In this document: piece after piece, positions 18,263 to 26,860 of the stretch
Layout of the letters: each line of letters begins with the position of its first letter
Numbering within the stretch: the first letter of the stretch is position 1
From: Corynebacterium pollutisoli
GTDB lineage: Bacteria > Actinomycetota > Actinomycetes > Mycobacteriales > Mycobacteriaceae
Length of the DNA: 64,000 bases
Direction: 5' to 3'
Assembly: GCF_900177745.1 (NCBI RefSeq)
Contig: NZ_FXAR01000001.1
Span: 603,647 to 667,646 of the forward strand
Program-made: the position numbers and the translations under genes
Notes under the pieces: generated by a model
Told to the model about the DNA's origin: nothing
Seen by the model: only the letters and a program-made list of their open reading frames with translations
Databases searched by the model: none

Positions 18263-19555
18263 GTGACCATCAAAAGCCTCGGTTGGACCGTCCACGGCGA
18301 CGGTCGGAAAATTGCCCCCGGCGCGGTCGTCGCACCCGACGAGCGCCTCAGCTGGCCCCGCACCATCGGCATCGGCATGCAGCATGTCGTGGCGATGTTC
18401 GGAGCGACCCTCCTTGTCCCCACCCTGACCGGATTCCCCGTTAACACCACCCTGTTGTTCTCCGGTCTGGGCACGATGATCTTCCTGCTCATCACCCGTA
18501 ACCGCCTGCCCTCCTACCTGGGGTCGTCGTTCGCGTTCATCGCGCCGATGATCGCCAGCCAGCAGCACGGCCCCGGCGCGCAGATCGGTGGCGTGCTGGT
18601 CACCGGTGTCGTGCTCATGGCGGTGGGGTTCATCGTCAAGGCGGCCGGCCGGAAGGTCATCGACGCGGTGATGCCGCCGGCGGTGACGGGTGCGATCGTG
18701 GCGCTCATCGGCCTCAACCTGGCGCCGGTGGCCACGAGCAACTTCCAGGCGCAGCCGCTGGTGGCGGCGGTGACGATGGTGGCGATCCTCGTGTGCACGG
18801 TCGCCGGGCGTGGCATGGTGGCGCGTCTGGGCATTCTCATCGGTGTGGTGGTGGGCTGGGTGTTCGCCACGGTGACGGGCAATCTCGCGGAGGGGGCGGG
18901 GGAGACCATCCGGCAGGCCGCGTGGATCGGTGTGCCGCAGTTCCACAGCCCGGAGTTCCACCTGTCGGCGATCCTCGTGACGCTGCCGGTGGTCATCGTG
19001 CTCATCGCGGAGAACGTCGGCCACGTCAAGGCCGTCTCGGAGATGACGGGGAAGAACCTCGACGATCTGGCGGGCGACGCCCTCGTCGCGGACGGCCTGG
19101 CGACCACGTTGGCCGGTTCCTTCGGTGGTTCCGGTACCACCACGTACGCGGAGAACATCGGCGTCATGGCCGCCACCCGCGTCTACTCGACGGCCGCGTA
19201 CTGGGTGGCGGCGGCGACGGCGATCGCGCTGGCGTTCATCCCGAAGTTCGGTGCGCTCATCTTCACCATCCCGACCGGGGTGCTGGGCGGCGCGACGATC
19301 GTGCTGTACGGACTCATCGGCATGCTCGGTATCCGCATCTGGCAGGACAACAGGGTCAACTTCAACAATCCGGTCAACCTCACGGCGGCGGCGGTGGCGC
19401 TCATCGCGGGCATCGGCAACCTGACGCTGAGCATCGGTTCCGTCGAGCTGGAGGGCATCGCCTGGGGTTCGGCGGGCATCATCCTCGCGTACCCGCTGCT
19501 CAAGTGGCTCTACATTCACGTCGGTGAAGGCCGGGGCGCCAAGTTCTACAATTAG
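18263..19555 (+). CDS. Uracil/xanthine permease, NCS2 family
   Basis: Proton-coupled nucleobase transporter of the NCS2 (UraA/PbuX) family, 430 residues, about 14 membrane segments. Family motifs are IGIGMQHVVAMFGATLLVP at the first helix, LGSSFAFIAPM, VVIVLIAENVGHVKAVSEMTGKNLDDLAGDALVADGLAT (helix 8, with the conserved Glu of the substrate site) and GSFGGSGTTTYAENIGVMAATRVYS (helix 10 substrate loop). Uracil is the most likely substrate because the ENVGH and TTYAENIG motifs match UraA. The GTG at 18263 is preceded at 6 nt by TACTGT, so it is leaderless. Confidence 0.9.
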   Translation: MTIKSLGWTVHGDGRKIAPGAVVAPDERLSWPRTIGIGMQHVVAMFGATLLVPTLTGFPVNTTLLFSGLGTMIFLLITRNRLPSYLGSSFAFIAPMIASQQHGPGAQIGGVLVTGVVLMAVGFIVKAAGRKVIDAVMPPAVTGAIVALIGLNLAPVATSNFQAQPLVAAVTMVAILVCTVAGRGMVARLGILIGVVVGWVFATVTGNLAEGAGETIRQAAWIGVPQFHSPEFHLSAILVTLPVVIVLIAENVGHVKAVSEMTGKNLDDLAGDALVADGLATTLAGSFGGSGTTTYAENIGVMAATRVYSTAAYWVAAATAIALAFIPKFGALIFTIPTGVLGGATIVLYGLIGMLGIRIWQDNRVNFNNPVNLTAAAVALIAGIGNLTLSIGSVELEGIAWGSAGIILAYPLLKWLYIHVGEGRGAKFYN

Positions 19556-19560
19556 GTGGC

Positions 19561-20025
19561 ATGACCCGAGAGATCACCGTCCCCGCCCACGCGTTCATCG
19601 CCTCGCGTGAGACCGTCTCCGTCGACGAGCTGCCCGCCTTCTTCGACCGCGCCTACCCCCTGCTTATCGACGCCCTGCAGGCGGTCGGGGCGCACCCCGC
19701 GGGCCCGGCCCACGCGTACTACTTCTCGCCGCTGACCGAGACCGTCGACATCGCCGCCGCCTTTCCGCTGCACCCCGAGCAGGTGGCCGCCGTGGAGGCC
19801 GCGCATCCGGAGCTGGTGCACCACGTTCCGGAGTGCGAGGCGTTCACCACCCGGCACCACGGTTCCTACGACACGTTGGGCCGGACCTGGCAGGAATTGA
19901 CGGAGGCGGTCAGGGAATCCGGGCGGCCGGCGGGTCCGGTGTGCTGGGAGACCTACGTCACCGAACCCTCCCCGGAGGCGGATCCGGCGGACATGATCAC
20001 GGACCTCTACGTCACCCTCGCCTGA
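19561..20025 (+). CDS. GyrI-like/AraC effector-binding domain protein
   Basis: 154-residue stand-alone small-molecule-binding domain (SOUL/GyrI-like fold). HAYYFSPLTETVDIAAAFPL and EAFTTRHHGSYDTLGRTWQELTEAV are the two family segments; the GxYDxLxxxW pattern is diagnostic. There is no DNA-binding domain. Its own TACAAT (19547-19552) lies inside the last codons of the permease, 8 nt before the ATG, so it has a separate leaderless transcript. The role is unknown; ligand sequestration or sensing is typical of the family. Confidence 0.8.
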   Translation: MTREITVPAHAFIASRETVSVDELPAFFDRAYPLLIDALQAVGAHPAGPAHAYYFSPLTETVDIAAAFPLHPEQVAAVEAAHPELVHHVPECEAFTTRHHGSYDTLGRTWQELTEAVRESGRPAGPVCWETYVTEPSPEADPADMITDLYVTLA

Positions 20026-20108
20026 TCCCGCGATTTTCATCACAAACCACCGGGGACTTGGCCCGTGAGGCCGACGGACCACCCGCTCACGGTGGTACAA
20101 CGGTAGGC

Positions 20109-20477
20109 ATGCGTGTTCCTGTGTATCTCGCCGTCTCCAAGGATGATTACCTCCGCCTGACGGTGACCCCGAACCGGGTGGCGGTCGTCGACAAGCTCAT
20201 CGAGGCCGGGGATCATCCCACCCTGCGTCTGAGCGACGACTGGTTCATCCTCGATGAGGATCTGCTGCTCACCCATGCCGAGCCGGCGCTCAACGGCGGC
20301 GAGATGTGGCAGTACAAGCCGACGCGGAACGCCCTGGCCCCGGTGCAGGTGGCCATGATCGCGGAGGCGCTGGGCGAGGTCGGTGAGCTGACGTACTCGC
20401 ATGATCTGCCGCCGCTGCAGAAGTTCTTCGCCGAGGCCGCGCAGCGGCACGACGCCATCATCATCGCCTACCAGTAG
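20109..20477 (+). CDS. Conserved hypothetical protein
   Basis: 122-residue soluble acidic protein (MRVPVYLAVSKDDYLRLTVTPNRVAVVDKL...). TACAAC lies 7 nt before the ATG, a leaderless arrangement. A one-mismatch dispersed word occurs at 20184-20196 (VDK). The sequence has DUF1877-like features (ALAPVQVAMIAEALGEV near the middle, YFAEAA-type C-terminus), but I would not assign it. It converges on ptsH with a shared terminator between them. Confidence 0.65.
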   Translation: MRVPVYLAVSKDDYLRLTVTPNRVAVVDKLIEAGDHPTLRLSDDWFILDEDLLLTHAEPALNGGEMWQYKPTRNALAPVQVAMIAEALGEVGELTYSHDLPPLQKFFAEAAQRHDAIIIAYQ

Positions 20478-20485
20478 AACGAGAC

Positions 20486-20515
20486 GACGCCTCCCGGTGG
20501 GGACCGGGAGGCGTC
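20486..20515. terminator. Bidirectional terminator between the 20109 gene and ptsH
   Basis: A perfect 13-bp stem GACGCCTCCCGGT / ACCGGGAGGCGTC with loop GGGG lies between two convergent stop codons. There is no long T-run on either side. Confidence 0.75.
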
Positions 20516-20529
20516 GGTGATTCCGGGGA

Positions 20530-20796
20530 CTAGTTGTCCAGGTCGGATTCGATGAGGGCGGCGATCTTCTCGACGGCCTCGGCGTTGTCGGAGGTGACGG
20601 TGACCTGGTCGCCCTTCTCGGCGCCCAGCGCCATGATCATGAGGGAGGAGGCGGCGTCGGCCTCCTCGCCGTCCTCGTCGCCGACGAGGGTGAGGATGAT
20701 GTCGTCGTCGTACTCGCCGGCGGCGTCAGCGACGATGGCGGCGGGGCGGGCGTGCAGGCCGACTGCGGAGCCGACGGTCACGGTCTTGGAAGCCAT
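20530..20796 (-). CDS. ptsH: Phosphocarrier protein HPr
   Basis: Phosphate carrier between enzyme I (ptsI, 24086-25765) and sugar-specific EII components. 88 residues with the active-site signature GLHARPA, phosphorylatable His15. The regulatory Ser46 region of Firmicutes is replaced by an acidic DEDGEEADA stretch followed by SSLMIMAL. The ATG at 20796 is preceded by GAAAGGA. It lies 35 bp downstream of the fructose EII gene in the order fruK-EII-ptsH. Confidence 0.96.
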   Translation of the reverse strand: MASKTVTVGSAVGLHARPAAIVADAAGEYDDDIILTLVGDEDGEEADAASSLMIMALGAEKGDQVTVTSDNAEAVEKIAALIESDLDN

Positions 20797-20831
20797 GGTG
20801 GTCCTTTCTTTAACGGGTGATGAACGCCAGT

Positions 20832-22808
20832 TTAGGCATCCACTGTGGCAGCTGCCACTGCCCGGGAGGGCCAGAACTGCTTGAGCCCGATGACCGCCAC
20901 CGCGGACACGACCGTACCGGCGATGATGGCCAGCAGGAAGCCCCACCAGGGGTCGATGGCGAAGAGGACGAACACGCCGCCGTGCGGGGCGCGGGACCCC
21001 GCTCCGAGGGCCATGGAGACGGCGCCGGTGACCGCGCCGCCAGCCATCATCGAGGGGATGACGCGCAGCGGGTCGGCCGCCGCGAAGGGGATCGCGCCCT
21101 CGGAGATGAAGGACAAACCGAGCAGCCACGCGGACTTGCCGTTCTCCTGCTCCGCCGGGGTGAACAGCCGCTTCCGCACCAGCGTGGCCACGGACAGGGC
21201 GATGGGCGGGACCATGCCGGCGGCCATGACGGCGGCCATGATCTGCATGGAGGCGGTGTCACCCGTTGACAGGCCGGCGGTGGCGAACAGGTACGCCGCC
21301 TTGTTCACCGGGCCGCCGAGGTCGAAGCACATCATGAGGCCGAGGATGATGCCCAGCACCACCGCCGAGGAGCCGGACATCGACGACAGCCAGTCCGTCA
21401 GTCCGGTCATGATGCCCTCCAGCGGGCGTCCCAGCAGCAGGAACATGAGCAGTCCGACGACGAGGGAGGTGAGCAGCGGGATGATCACCACCGGCATGAG
21501 GGAGGTGAGGATCCGCGGCACCCTCCACGATGCGATCCAGTACGCGATGAGGCCGGCGAGGACACCGGTGACCAGACCGCCGATGAAACCGGCGCCGATG
21601 AGCACCGAGATCGCGCCGCCGACGAAACCGGGGGCGATGCCCGGCCTGCCCGCCAGCGAGTACGCCGTGTAGCCGGACAGGGCGGCGACGATGAAGCCCA
21701 TCGCCATCTGCCCCGTGGCGAAGAGCACCGCACCGAGGTACAGCGCGAGACCGGAGCGGTCGAAGGTGACGGGGGCGCCGTCGACAAGCACCTCGTTGCC
21801 GGGCAGGTTGCCCGGCGAGTGCTGCAGCGCGATGGCCTCCCAGCCGTTGGCCATGTCGTACCCGCCGACGAGGAAGCCGAGCGCGAGCAGCAGGCCGCCG
21901 GCCGCGACGAACGGGATCATGTACGAGACACCGGTCATCACCGCCTGCTGGATGCGCCGGGCCCAGCCCAGCTCCTGCTTCTTCTCCGCTGTCGACGCCG
22001 TGCCGCTCACCCGCCGCGCCTGCGGGTCGCGGGAGGCGGTCACGGCTTCGTCGATCATGACGGCGGGTTCGTTGATGGCGCGCTTGACGGCGGCCTCGAT
22101 GACGGGCTTGCCGGCGAAGCGCTCGCGGTCGCGCACGCCGACGTCGGTGGCGAAGATGACCGCGTCCGCCTGCCGGATGATCTCCGGGTCGAGGGCGTCG
22201 GTGGACGAGGATCCCTGGGTCTCCACGTGGAGTTCGACGTCCGCGCGGGCGGCGGCGGTCTGGGTGAGGGAGTCCGCCGCCATGTAGGTGTGCGCGATGC
22301 CCGTCGGGCAGGCGGTGACCGCGACGATGCGGGTCTTCTCCGGCGGGGTGGTCGCGGGGAGATCGCCGATGACGTCGTCGACGGCGGCGACGACCTCCTC
22401 CGGGGTGGCGGCGGCGCGGAGGCGCTCGCGGAAGTCGCCGCGCACGAGGGCGCGGGCCAGCTTGGAGAGGATCTTCAGGTGCACCTTGCCACCACCCTCC
22501 GGCGCGGCGATGAGGAAGACGAGCTCGGCGTCACCGTCCGGGCCGCCGAAGTCGACGGGGCGCGAGAGACGGGCGAAGGCGAGGGTGGGTTCGGTGACCG
22601 CCGCGGACCGGCAGTGGGGGATCGCGACCTGCCCGGGCACGCCGGTGGGGTTCTGGGCCTCGCGGGCGAGGGCGGCGTCGGCAAGCAGGGTGGCGTCGTC
22701 GGCACGGCCGGCGGCATGGACGACCCGGGCCAGCCCGGAGATGACGTCGGTGGTGCCTGCGCCGAGGTCGACGTCGAGTCGCACCAGGTCAGGGGAGATG
22801 ACGGACAT
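20832..22808 (-). CDS. ptsF: Fructose-specific PTS enzyme EIIABC
   Basis: Membrane permease that imports and phosphorylates fructose to fructose-1-phosphate. The 658-residue single polypeptide has, in order, an EIIA domain (GQVAIPHCRS, phospho-His65), an EIIB domain (VTACPTGIAHTY, phospho-Cys about 167) and an EIIC domain from about residue 290 with eight to ten membrane segments (GVSYMIPFVAAGGLLLALGF; GFVGG; FDLGGPVNKAAY, the substrate-site segment). It starts inside the 3' end of fruK (20-bp overlap), so it is translationally coupled. It carries two imperfect copies of the dispersed word. Confidence 0.95.
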   Translation of the reverse strand: MSVISPDLVRLDVDLGAGTTDVISGLARVVHAAGRADDATLLADAALAREAQNPTGVPGQVAIPHCRSAAVTEPTLAFARLSRPVDFGGPDGDAELVFLIAAPEGGGKVHLKILSKLARALVRGDFRERLRAAATPEEVVAAVDDVIGDLPATTPPEKTRIVAVTACPTGIAHTYMAADSLTQTAAARADVELHVETQGSSSTDALDPEIIRQADAVIFATDVGVRDRERFAGKPVIEAAVKRAINEPAVMIDEAVTASRDPQARRVSGTASTAEKKQELGWARRIQQAVMTGVSYMIPFVAAGGLLLALGFLVGGYDMANGWEAIALQHSPGNLPGNEVLVDGAPVTFDRSGLALYLGAVLFATGQMAMGFIVAALSGYTAYSLAGRPGIAPGFVGGAISVLIGAGFIGGLVTGVLAGLIAYWIASWRVPRILTSLMPVVIIPLLTSLVVGLLMFLLLGRPLEGIMTGLTDWLSSMSGSSAVVLGIILGLMMCFDLGGPVNKAAYLFATAGLSTGDTASMQIMAAVMAAGMVPPIALSVATLVRKRLFTPAEQENGKSAWLLGLSFISEGAIPFAAADPLRVIPSMMAGGAVTGAVSMALGAGSRAPHGGVFVLFAIDPWWGFLLAIIAGTVVSAVAVIGLKQFWPSRAVAAATVDA

Positions 22809-23754
22809 GGGTTTCCTTGAGATTCAGTTGCGAGGGGGAGGGGATGGTGGTGCCGGGCAGGCCGGTCGCCGCGGTGCCGTAGGCGACGGCCCGGGCGAGG
22901 CAACCCGCCGGGTCCGCACCCTCGGCGCGGGCGATGAGGTAACCCGCCAGGGAACTGTCGCCGGCCCCGACGGTGGACTGCACGTCGACCGGCGGGGGCG
23001 TGGCAATCCACGCACCGAATGAGGTGACCAGCACGGCGCCGGCGGGACCGAGGGTGACGAGGACCTCGTCGATACCCCGCGTGACGACGATGCGGGCGGC
23101 CTCGACCACGTCGGCGATGTCGCCACGCGCGGCCGCCGCCTCCATCGCCTCGCCGTCCCGGCCGACGAGCTGCCCGAGCTCGAGGCCGTTCGGCTTGATC
23201 AGGGTCGGGGCGGCGGTCTCAAGACCCGCGCCGAGGGAGTGCATCGCCCGGTCGGAGGTGTCGACGGCGATGAGCAGATCCGGGTGCGTGGCGCGAACCG
23301 TCGCGATGAGCGTGGTGTACCAGTCCTCGGGGACCCCGGGCGGCAGCGAACCGGCCATGACCAGCCAGGACGCGTTGCCGGCGAGGCGGGTGACGGTCTC
23401 CTCGATGATGCGGCGGGTCGGCGGTTCGATGGTGGCGCCGTGACCGTTGATCTTCGTGGTCGTGCCGTCCGGCTCGGTGAGGGTGGTGTTGATGCGGACG
23501 CCCTCGGACACCGGGATGGAGTGGAAGGGGATCCCCGCCTGGCGGGCCAGCGCGACGAAGGGGTCGTTGCCGTCCGCCGGGAACAGCGCGAGGCTCAGCT
23601 TGTCGGCCAGCGTCAGCGCGTGGGTGACGTTGACGCCCTTGCCGCCGGCGACCTGGGAGATGGTTGTGGGGCGGTGGACGAGACCGCGGCGGAGCCTGTC
23701 GGCCAGCTGCATCGTGGCGTCGATGCTGGGGTTGGGGGTCAAGGTGAGAATCAC
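22789..23754 (-). CDS. fruK: 1-phosphofructokinase
   Basis: Phosphorylates the fructose-1-phosphate made by EII-Fru to fructose-1,6-bisphosphate. The 321-residue PfkB-family kinase has the N-terminal signature TPNPSIDATMQL, the substrate loop GGKGVNVTHAL (about 38-48) and the anion-hole/catalytic motif GAGDSSLAGYL near residue 260. In C. glutamicum this gene is also called pfkB1. It overlaps the EII gene by 20 bp. The promoter region carries tandem TGTCCG boxes immediately upstream. Confidence 0.95.
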   Translation of the reverse strand: MILTLTPNPSIDATMQLADRLRRGLVHRPTTISQVAGGKGVNVTHALTLADKLSLALFPADGNDPFVALARQAGIPFHSIPVSEGVRINTTLTEPDGTTTKINGHGATIEPPTRRIIEETVTRLAGNASWLVMAGSLPPGVPEDWYTTLIATVRATHPDLLIAVDTSDRAMHSLGAGLETAAPTLIKPNGLELGQLVGRDGEAMEAAAARGDIADVVEAARIVVTRGIDEVLVTLGPAGAVLVTSFGAWIATPPPVDVQSTVGAGDSSLAGYLIARAEGADPAGCLARAVAYGTAATGLPGTTIPSPSQLNLKETHVRHLP

Positions 23755-24085
23755 GGTGGGCTCCCTGTCCGTTCTGTCCGTTCGGAAAAACTGTGGTCGA
23801 CGCGGTCAACGTCAGGTCACCGGCCACCCGCGGGGGTGGCGGTCGCCTGAGCTGGATCAATCGTAGGGGGCGGTCGGGTGTTCCCGAGGCACCTGGGGCG
23901 CGTCTGCGGCGGGTCGTTACGAAAATGATGACGTAAGTCACACTACATGTCTGGTTGTGACCTCATCATTGTCCGAATGTGTTTGGTTGTCAAGATGGGC
24001 GTGTCTGTATCGTTGCTAAAGGGTGGATTTTGTGGTGTTCTGGAGGTCACACGACTTCTGCACTGTGAGATGGGACTACATCGCC
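23755..24085. promoter_or_regulatory. Divergent fruK-ptsI control region with repeated TGTCCG boxes
   Basis: This 331-bp gap separates the starts of fruK (-) and ptsI (+). TGTCCG occurs at 23766-23771, 23775-23780 (9-bp spacing) and 23970-23975. The same hexamer forms the palindrome upstream of the DeoR regulator gene (26647-26666), so these are candidate operators of that regulator or of SugR. The ptsI-proximal part (about 23920-24060) is AT-richer than its surroundings and includes GCTAAAG near 24014 as a weak -10 candidate. No gene is seen here. Confidence 0.5.
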
Positions 24086-25765
24086 ATGGCCACTGAATCC
24101 ACGTTCGTCAAGGGAACCGGCGTCGTCGCCGGAATCGCCTACGCCCCCGCCATCTGGGTCCACGCCCGACCCGAGCTCCCCGAATCCGGGGCCACCGTCG
24201 CCGAGGACGCCCGCGACGCCGAGTTTGAACGGTTCACCGTCGCCGCCGACACCGTCGCCGAGCGGCTCACCGCCCGCTCCGAGACCGTCGACGGTGCCGC
24301 CGCCGAGGTTCTCAAGGCGACCGTCGGCATGGTCAACGACCGCGGCTGGCGCAAGGCCGTGAAGAAGAACATCAGCGGAGGACACCCCGCCGACTACGCC
24401 ACCGTGGCCGCCACCCAGAAGTTCGTGGACATGTTCGAGGCCGCCGGCGGGCTCATGGCCGAGCGCACCACCGACCTCAGGGATATCCGCGACCGCGTCA
24501 TCGCCGAGCTGCGCGGCGAGGACGAGCCGGGCCTGCCGAACATCACCTCGGAGAAGGTGCTCTTCGCCGACGACCTCTCCCCGGCCGACACCGCCACCCT
24601 CAACCCGGAGCTCGTCGTCGCCCTGGTCACTGAGCTCGGCGGCCCCACCAGTCACACCGCCATCATCGCCCGCCAGCTCAACGTCCCCTGCATCGTCGCC
24701 GCCGGCAAGGGCATCAACGAGATCCCCGACGGCGAGCCGGTGCTCATCGACGGCGCCAGCGGCACCATCACCCTCGACGCCGACGAAGAGTCCGCCCGCG
24801 CGGCCGTCGCCTCCTCCCGGGAGCGCGCCGCCATCGTCGCCCAGTGGCGCGGCCCCGCCCAGACGAAGGACGGCCACCGCGTGCAGCTGCTGGCAAACGT
24901 CGCCGACGGACAGGCCGCCCGCGTCGCCGCCGACACTCAGGCCGAGGGAATCGGCCTCTACCGCACCGAGATGAGCTTCCTCTCCGCCTCCAAGGAGCCC
25001 ACCGTCGAGGAACAGGCCGCGGTGTACAGGAAGGTGTTCGACGCCTTCCCGGATTCCAAGGTGGTCATCCGCACCCTCGACGCCGGTTCCGACAAGCCCA
25101 TCGCCTACGCCAACATGGAGCACGAGGAGAACCCCGCCCTCGGCGTCCGTGGACTGCGCATCGCCTGGGGCAACGACGGCATCATGGTCCGCCAGCTCGA
25201 CGCCATCGCCCTCGCCGCCGAAGGCCGCGGCGAGGACGCCCCCACCTGGGTCATGGCTCCCATGGTGGCCCGTGAGCGTGAGGCCAAGTGGTTCGCCGAG
25301 CTGTGCCGCGAGCGCGGCCTCACCCCGGGCGCGATGATCGAGGTCCCCGCCGCCGCCATCATGGCCGACCGCATCATGCCGCATCTCGACTTCGTGTCCA
25401 TCGGCACCAACGACCTCACTCAGTACACGATGGCCGCGGACCGCCTCTCACCCTCGCTGGCGTACCTCACCGACCCGTGGCAACCGGCAGTGCTGCGCCT
25501 GGTCAAGGAGACCTGCCGCGTCGGTGAGCTCACCGAGACTCCCGTCGGCGTGTGCGGTGAGGCCGCCGCCGACCCGAAGCTGGCGTGTGTCCTGGCCGGA
25601 CTCGGTGTGACCTCCCTGTCCGCCGCCTCCACCGCCGTGGCCGGCGTCGGCGCCCAGCTCGCCGACCTCGACCTCGCCCAGTGTCAGGAGGTGGCCGAGG
25701 CCGTGCTGGACGCCTCCGGCGCCACCGCCGCCCGCGAGATCGCCGCGGAGATGATCCTCGGCTAG
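24086..25765 (+). CDS. ptsI: PTS enzyme I (PEP-protein phosphotransferase)
   Basis: Autophosphorylates with PEP and passes the phosphate to HPr His15. The 559-residue protein has the swivelling His domain signature GGPTSHTAIIARQLNVPC (His190), the PEP-binding barrel with GLYRTEMSFL and NPALGVRGLRI, and the C-terminal VGVCGEAAAD (active-site Cys490). The start ATG at 24086 gives the usual N-terminus (FVKGTGVVAGIAYAPA); the open frame extends 21 codons upstream without support. In this genome ptsI lies between fruR and fruK instead of flanking the whole fru cluster as I recall for C. glutamicum. It is convergent with fruR. Confidence 0.96.
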   Translation: MATESTFVKGTGVVAGIAYAPAIWVHARPELPESGATVAEDARDAEFERFTVAADTVAERLTARSETVDGAAAEVLKATVGMVNDRGWRKAVKKNISGGHPADYATVAATQKFVDMFEAAGGLMAERTTDLRDIRDRVIAELRGEDEPGLPNITSEKVLFADDLSPADTATLNPELVVALVTELGGPTSHTAIIARQLNVPCIVAAGKGINEIPDGEPVLIDGASGTITLDADEESARAAVASSRERAAIVAQWRGPAQTKDGHRVQLLANVADGQAARVAADTQAEGIGLYRTEMSFLSASKEPTVEEQAAVYRKVFDAFPDSKVVIRTLDAGSDKPIAYANMEHEENPALGVRGLRIAWGNDGIMVRQLDAIALAAEGRGEDAPTWVMAPMVAREREAKWFAELCRERGLTPGAMIEVPAAAIMADRIMPHLDFVSIGTNDLTQYTMAADRLSPSLAYLTDPWQPAVLRLVKETCRVGELTETPVGVCGEAAADPKLACVLAGLGVTSLSAASTAVAGVGAQLADLDLAQCQEVAEAVLDASGATAAREIAAEMILG

Positions 25766-25772
25766 ATCTCGA

Positions 25773-25827
25773 CAGACAGGAACCCCCGCGCTGCCCCAGG
25801 GAGGGGGAGCGCGGGCGTTGCTGTCTG
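25773..25827. terminator. Bidirectional terminator between ptsI and fruR
   Basis: CAGACAG (25773-25779) pairs with CTGTCTG (25821-25827), and an inner stem CCCGCGCT / AGCGCGGG closes over a C/G-rich loop. It lies between two convergent stop codons. Confidence 0.7.
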
Positions 25828-25831
25828 CCGG

Positions 25832-26614
25832 TCAGTCCTCGGCGATGATGACGTCGACCTCGCGCTCGCGGAGCGCGGTGACGAAGGACTCCGGGGCCGA
25901 GGGATCGGTGATGACGACGTCGATGTCGTCGATGCCCGCGAAGCTGACGAGGTAATCGGTGCCCAGCTTCGTGGAGTCGCACAGCACGACCACCTTGTGG
26001 GCGTTGGTGACCATCGCCGATTTGATGGCCGCCTCCTGCGCATCGGCCGTCGACAGGCCGTGGTCGAGGGTGAGGGCGTTGGTCCCGATGAAGGCGACGT
26101 CGGCGCGCATGAGCGCCAGGGTGCGCAGGGCCGTGTCGCCGACGACGGCCTGGGTGATGGCGCGGACCGAACCGCCGAGCAGCTGCACCTCGTTGAGACC
26201 ACGGGTGGCCAGGTTGAGGGAGATGGGCAGGCTGTTGGTGACGATCGACCACTGCGAGGCGTTCGGCTGCTCCGCGATGAGGTCGGCGAGGGTGCCGATG
26301 GTGGATCCGGCGTCGAGGAACAGGCCACCGTGCGGCTCGGGCAGGTAGCGCAGAGCCGCCCGGGCGATGGCGGACTTGGCGGTGGGCGCGGAGCGGAAAC
26401 GGGCGTCGAGGGAGAACTCGGTGGTCTGGAACGTTTGGCTGGCGACCGCGCCGCCGTGGACGCGGTGGACGACGCCCTCGCGGTCCAGCACCGCGAGATC
26501 ACGTCGGATAGTTTCGGCCGTCACATCGAAACGGTTGGCCAACTCGGTGACATTGACCCGCCCCTCGACGGCGGTGAGGGAGGCGATCTGCCGCCTCCGC
26601 TCTTCTGCGTACAT
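25832..26614 (-). CDS. fruR: DeoR-family regulator of fructose PTS genes (FruR-like)
   Basis: Transcriptional regulator, 260 residues from the ATG at 26614, which follows AGAGGAG; the longer frame to 26788 has no such site. The N-terminal DeoR helix-turn-helix is ERRRQIASLTAVEGRVNVTELANRFDVTAETIRRDLAVLDREGVVHRVHGG (about 4-55). The C-terminal sugar-phosphate sensor domain (LFLDAGSTIGTLADL; VAFIGTNALTLDHGLST) follows. The gene is separated from fruK by ptsI, so the name rests on neighbourhood and family. It probably represses the fru operon and ptsI in response to fructose-1-phosphate or a similar effector. A palindrome containing TGTCCG upstream suggests autoregulation. Confidence 0.85.
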   Translation of the reverse strand: MYAEERRRQIASLTAVEGRVNVTELANRFDVTAETIRRDLAVLDREGVVHRVHGGAVASQTFQTTEFSLDARFRSAPTAKSAIARAALRYLPEPHGGLFLDAGSTIGTLADLIAEQPNASQWSIVTNSLPISLNLATRGLNEVQLLGGSVRAITQAVVGDTALRTLALMRADVAFIGTNALTLDHGLSTADAQEAAIKSAMVTNAHKVVVLCDSTKLGTDYLVSFAGIDDIDVVITDPSAPESFVTALREREVDVIIAED

Positions 26615-26646
26615 GGAGTCTCCTCTAACGCCGTGCCCGTGGGAAT

Positions 26647-26666
26647 CGGACATGGATAAATGTCCG
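26647..26666. promoter_or_regulatory. Palindromic candidate operator upstream of fruR
   Basis: CGGACAT (26647-26653) and ATGTCCG (26660-26666) form a perfect inverted repeat with 6-bp spacing, 33 bp before the fruR start codon. It shares TGTCCG with the boxes in front of fruK. The remaining DNA up to lexA (26667-26860) shows no convincing gene. Confidence 0.5.
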
Positions 26667-26860
26667 TTTCTGCTATTGTCGCAAAATTCGGGTTTACAGG
26701 TCAGACGTTCACCTATTGGCCAGCGGCAACGGGGGAGAGACGCGGGTCGAACGAGCGGACTCCACGGCGGACCATGACGCCGTGACATGCCCGTTCGCTT
26801 GGGAAGGTGTGACTCTTCGGGGTGGGGAGTGCCCGAACCGGCGGGGGTGGCCGACGGGCG

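Noticed and set aside
25420..25632. Small antisense frames inside ptsI
   Set aside because: They overlap conserved ptsI sequence including the active-site Cys region and have no start signals.
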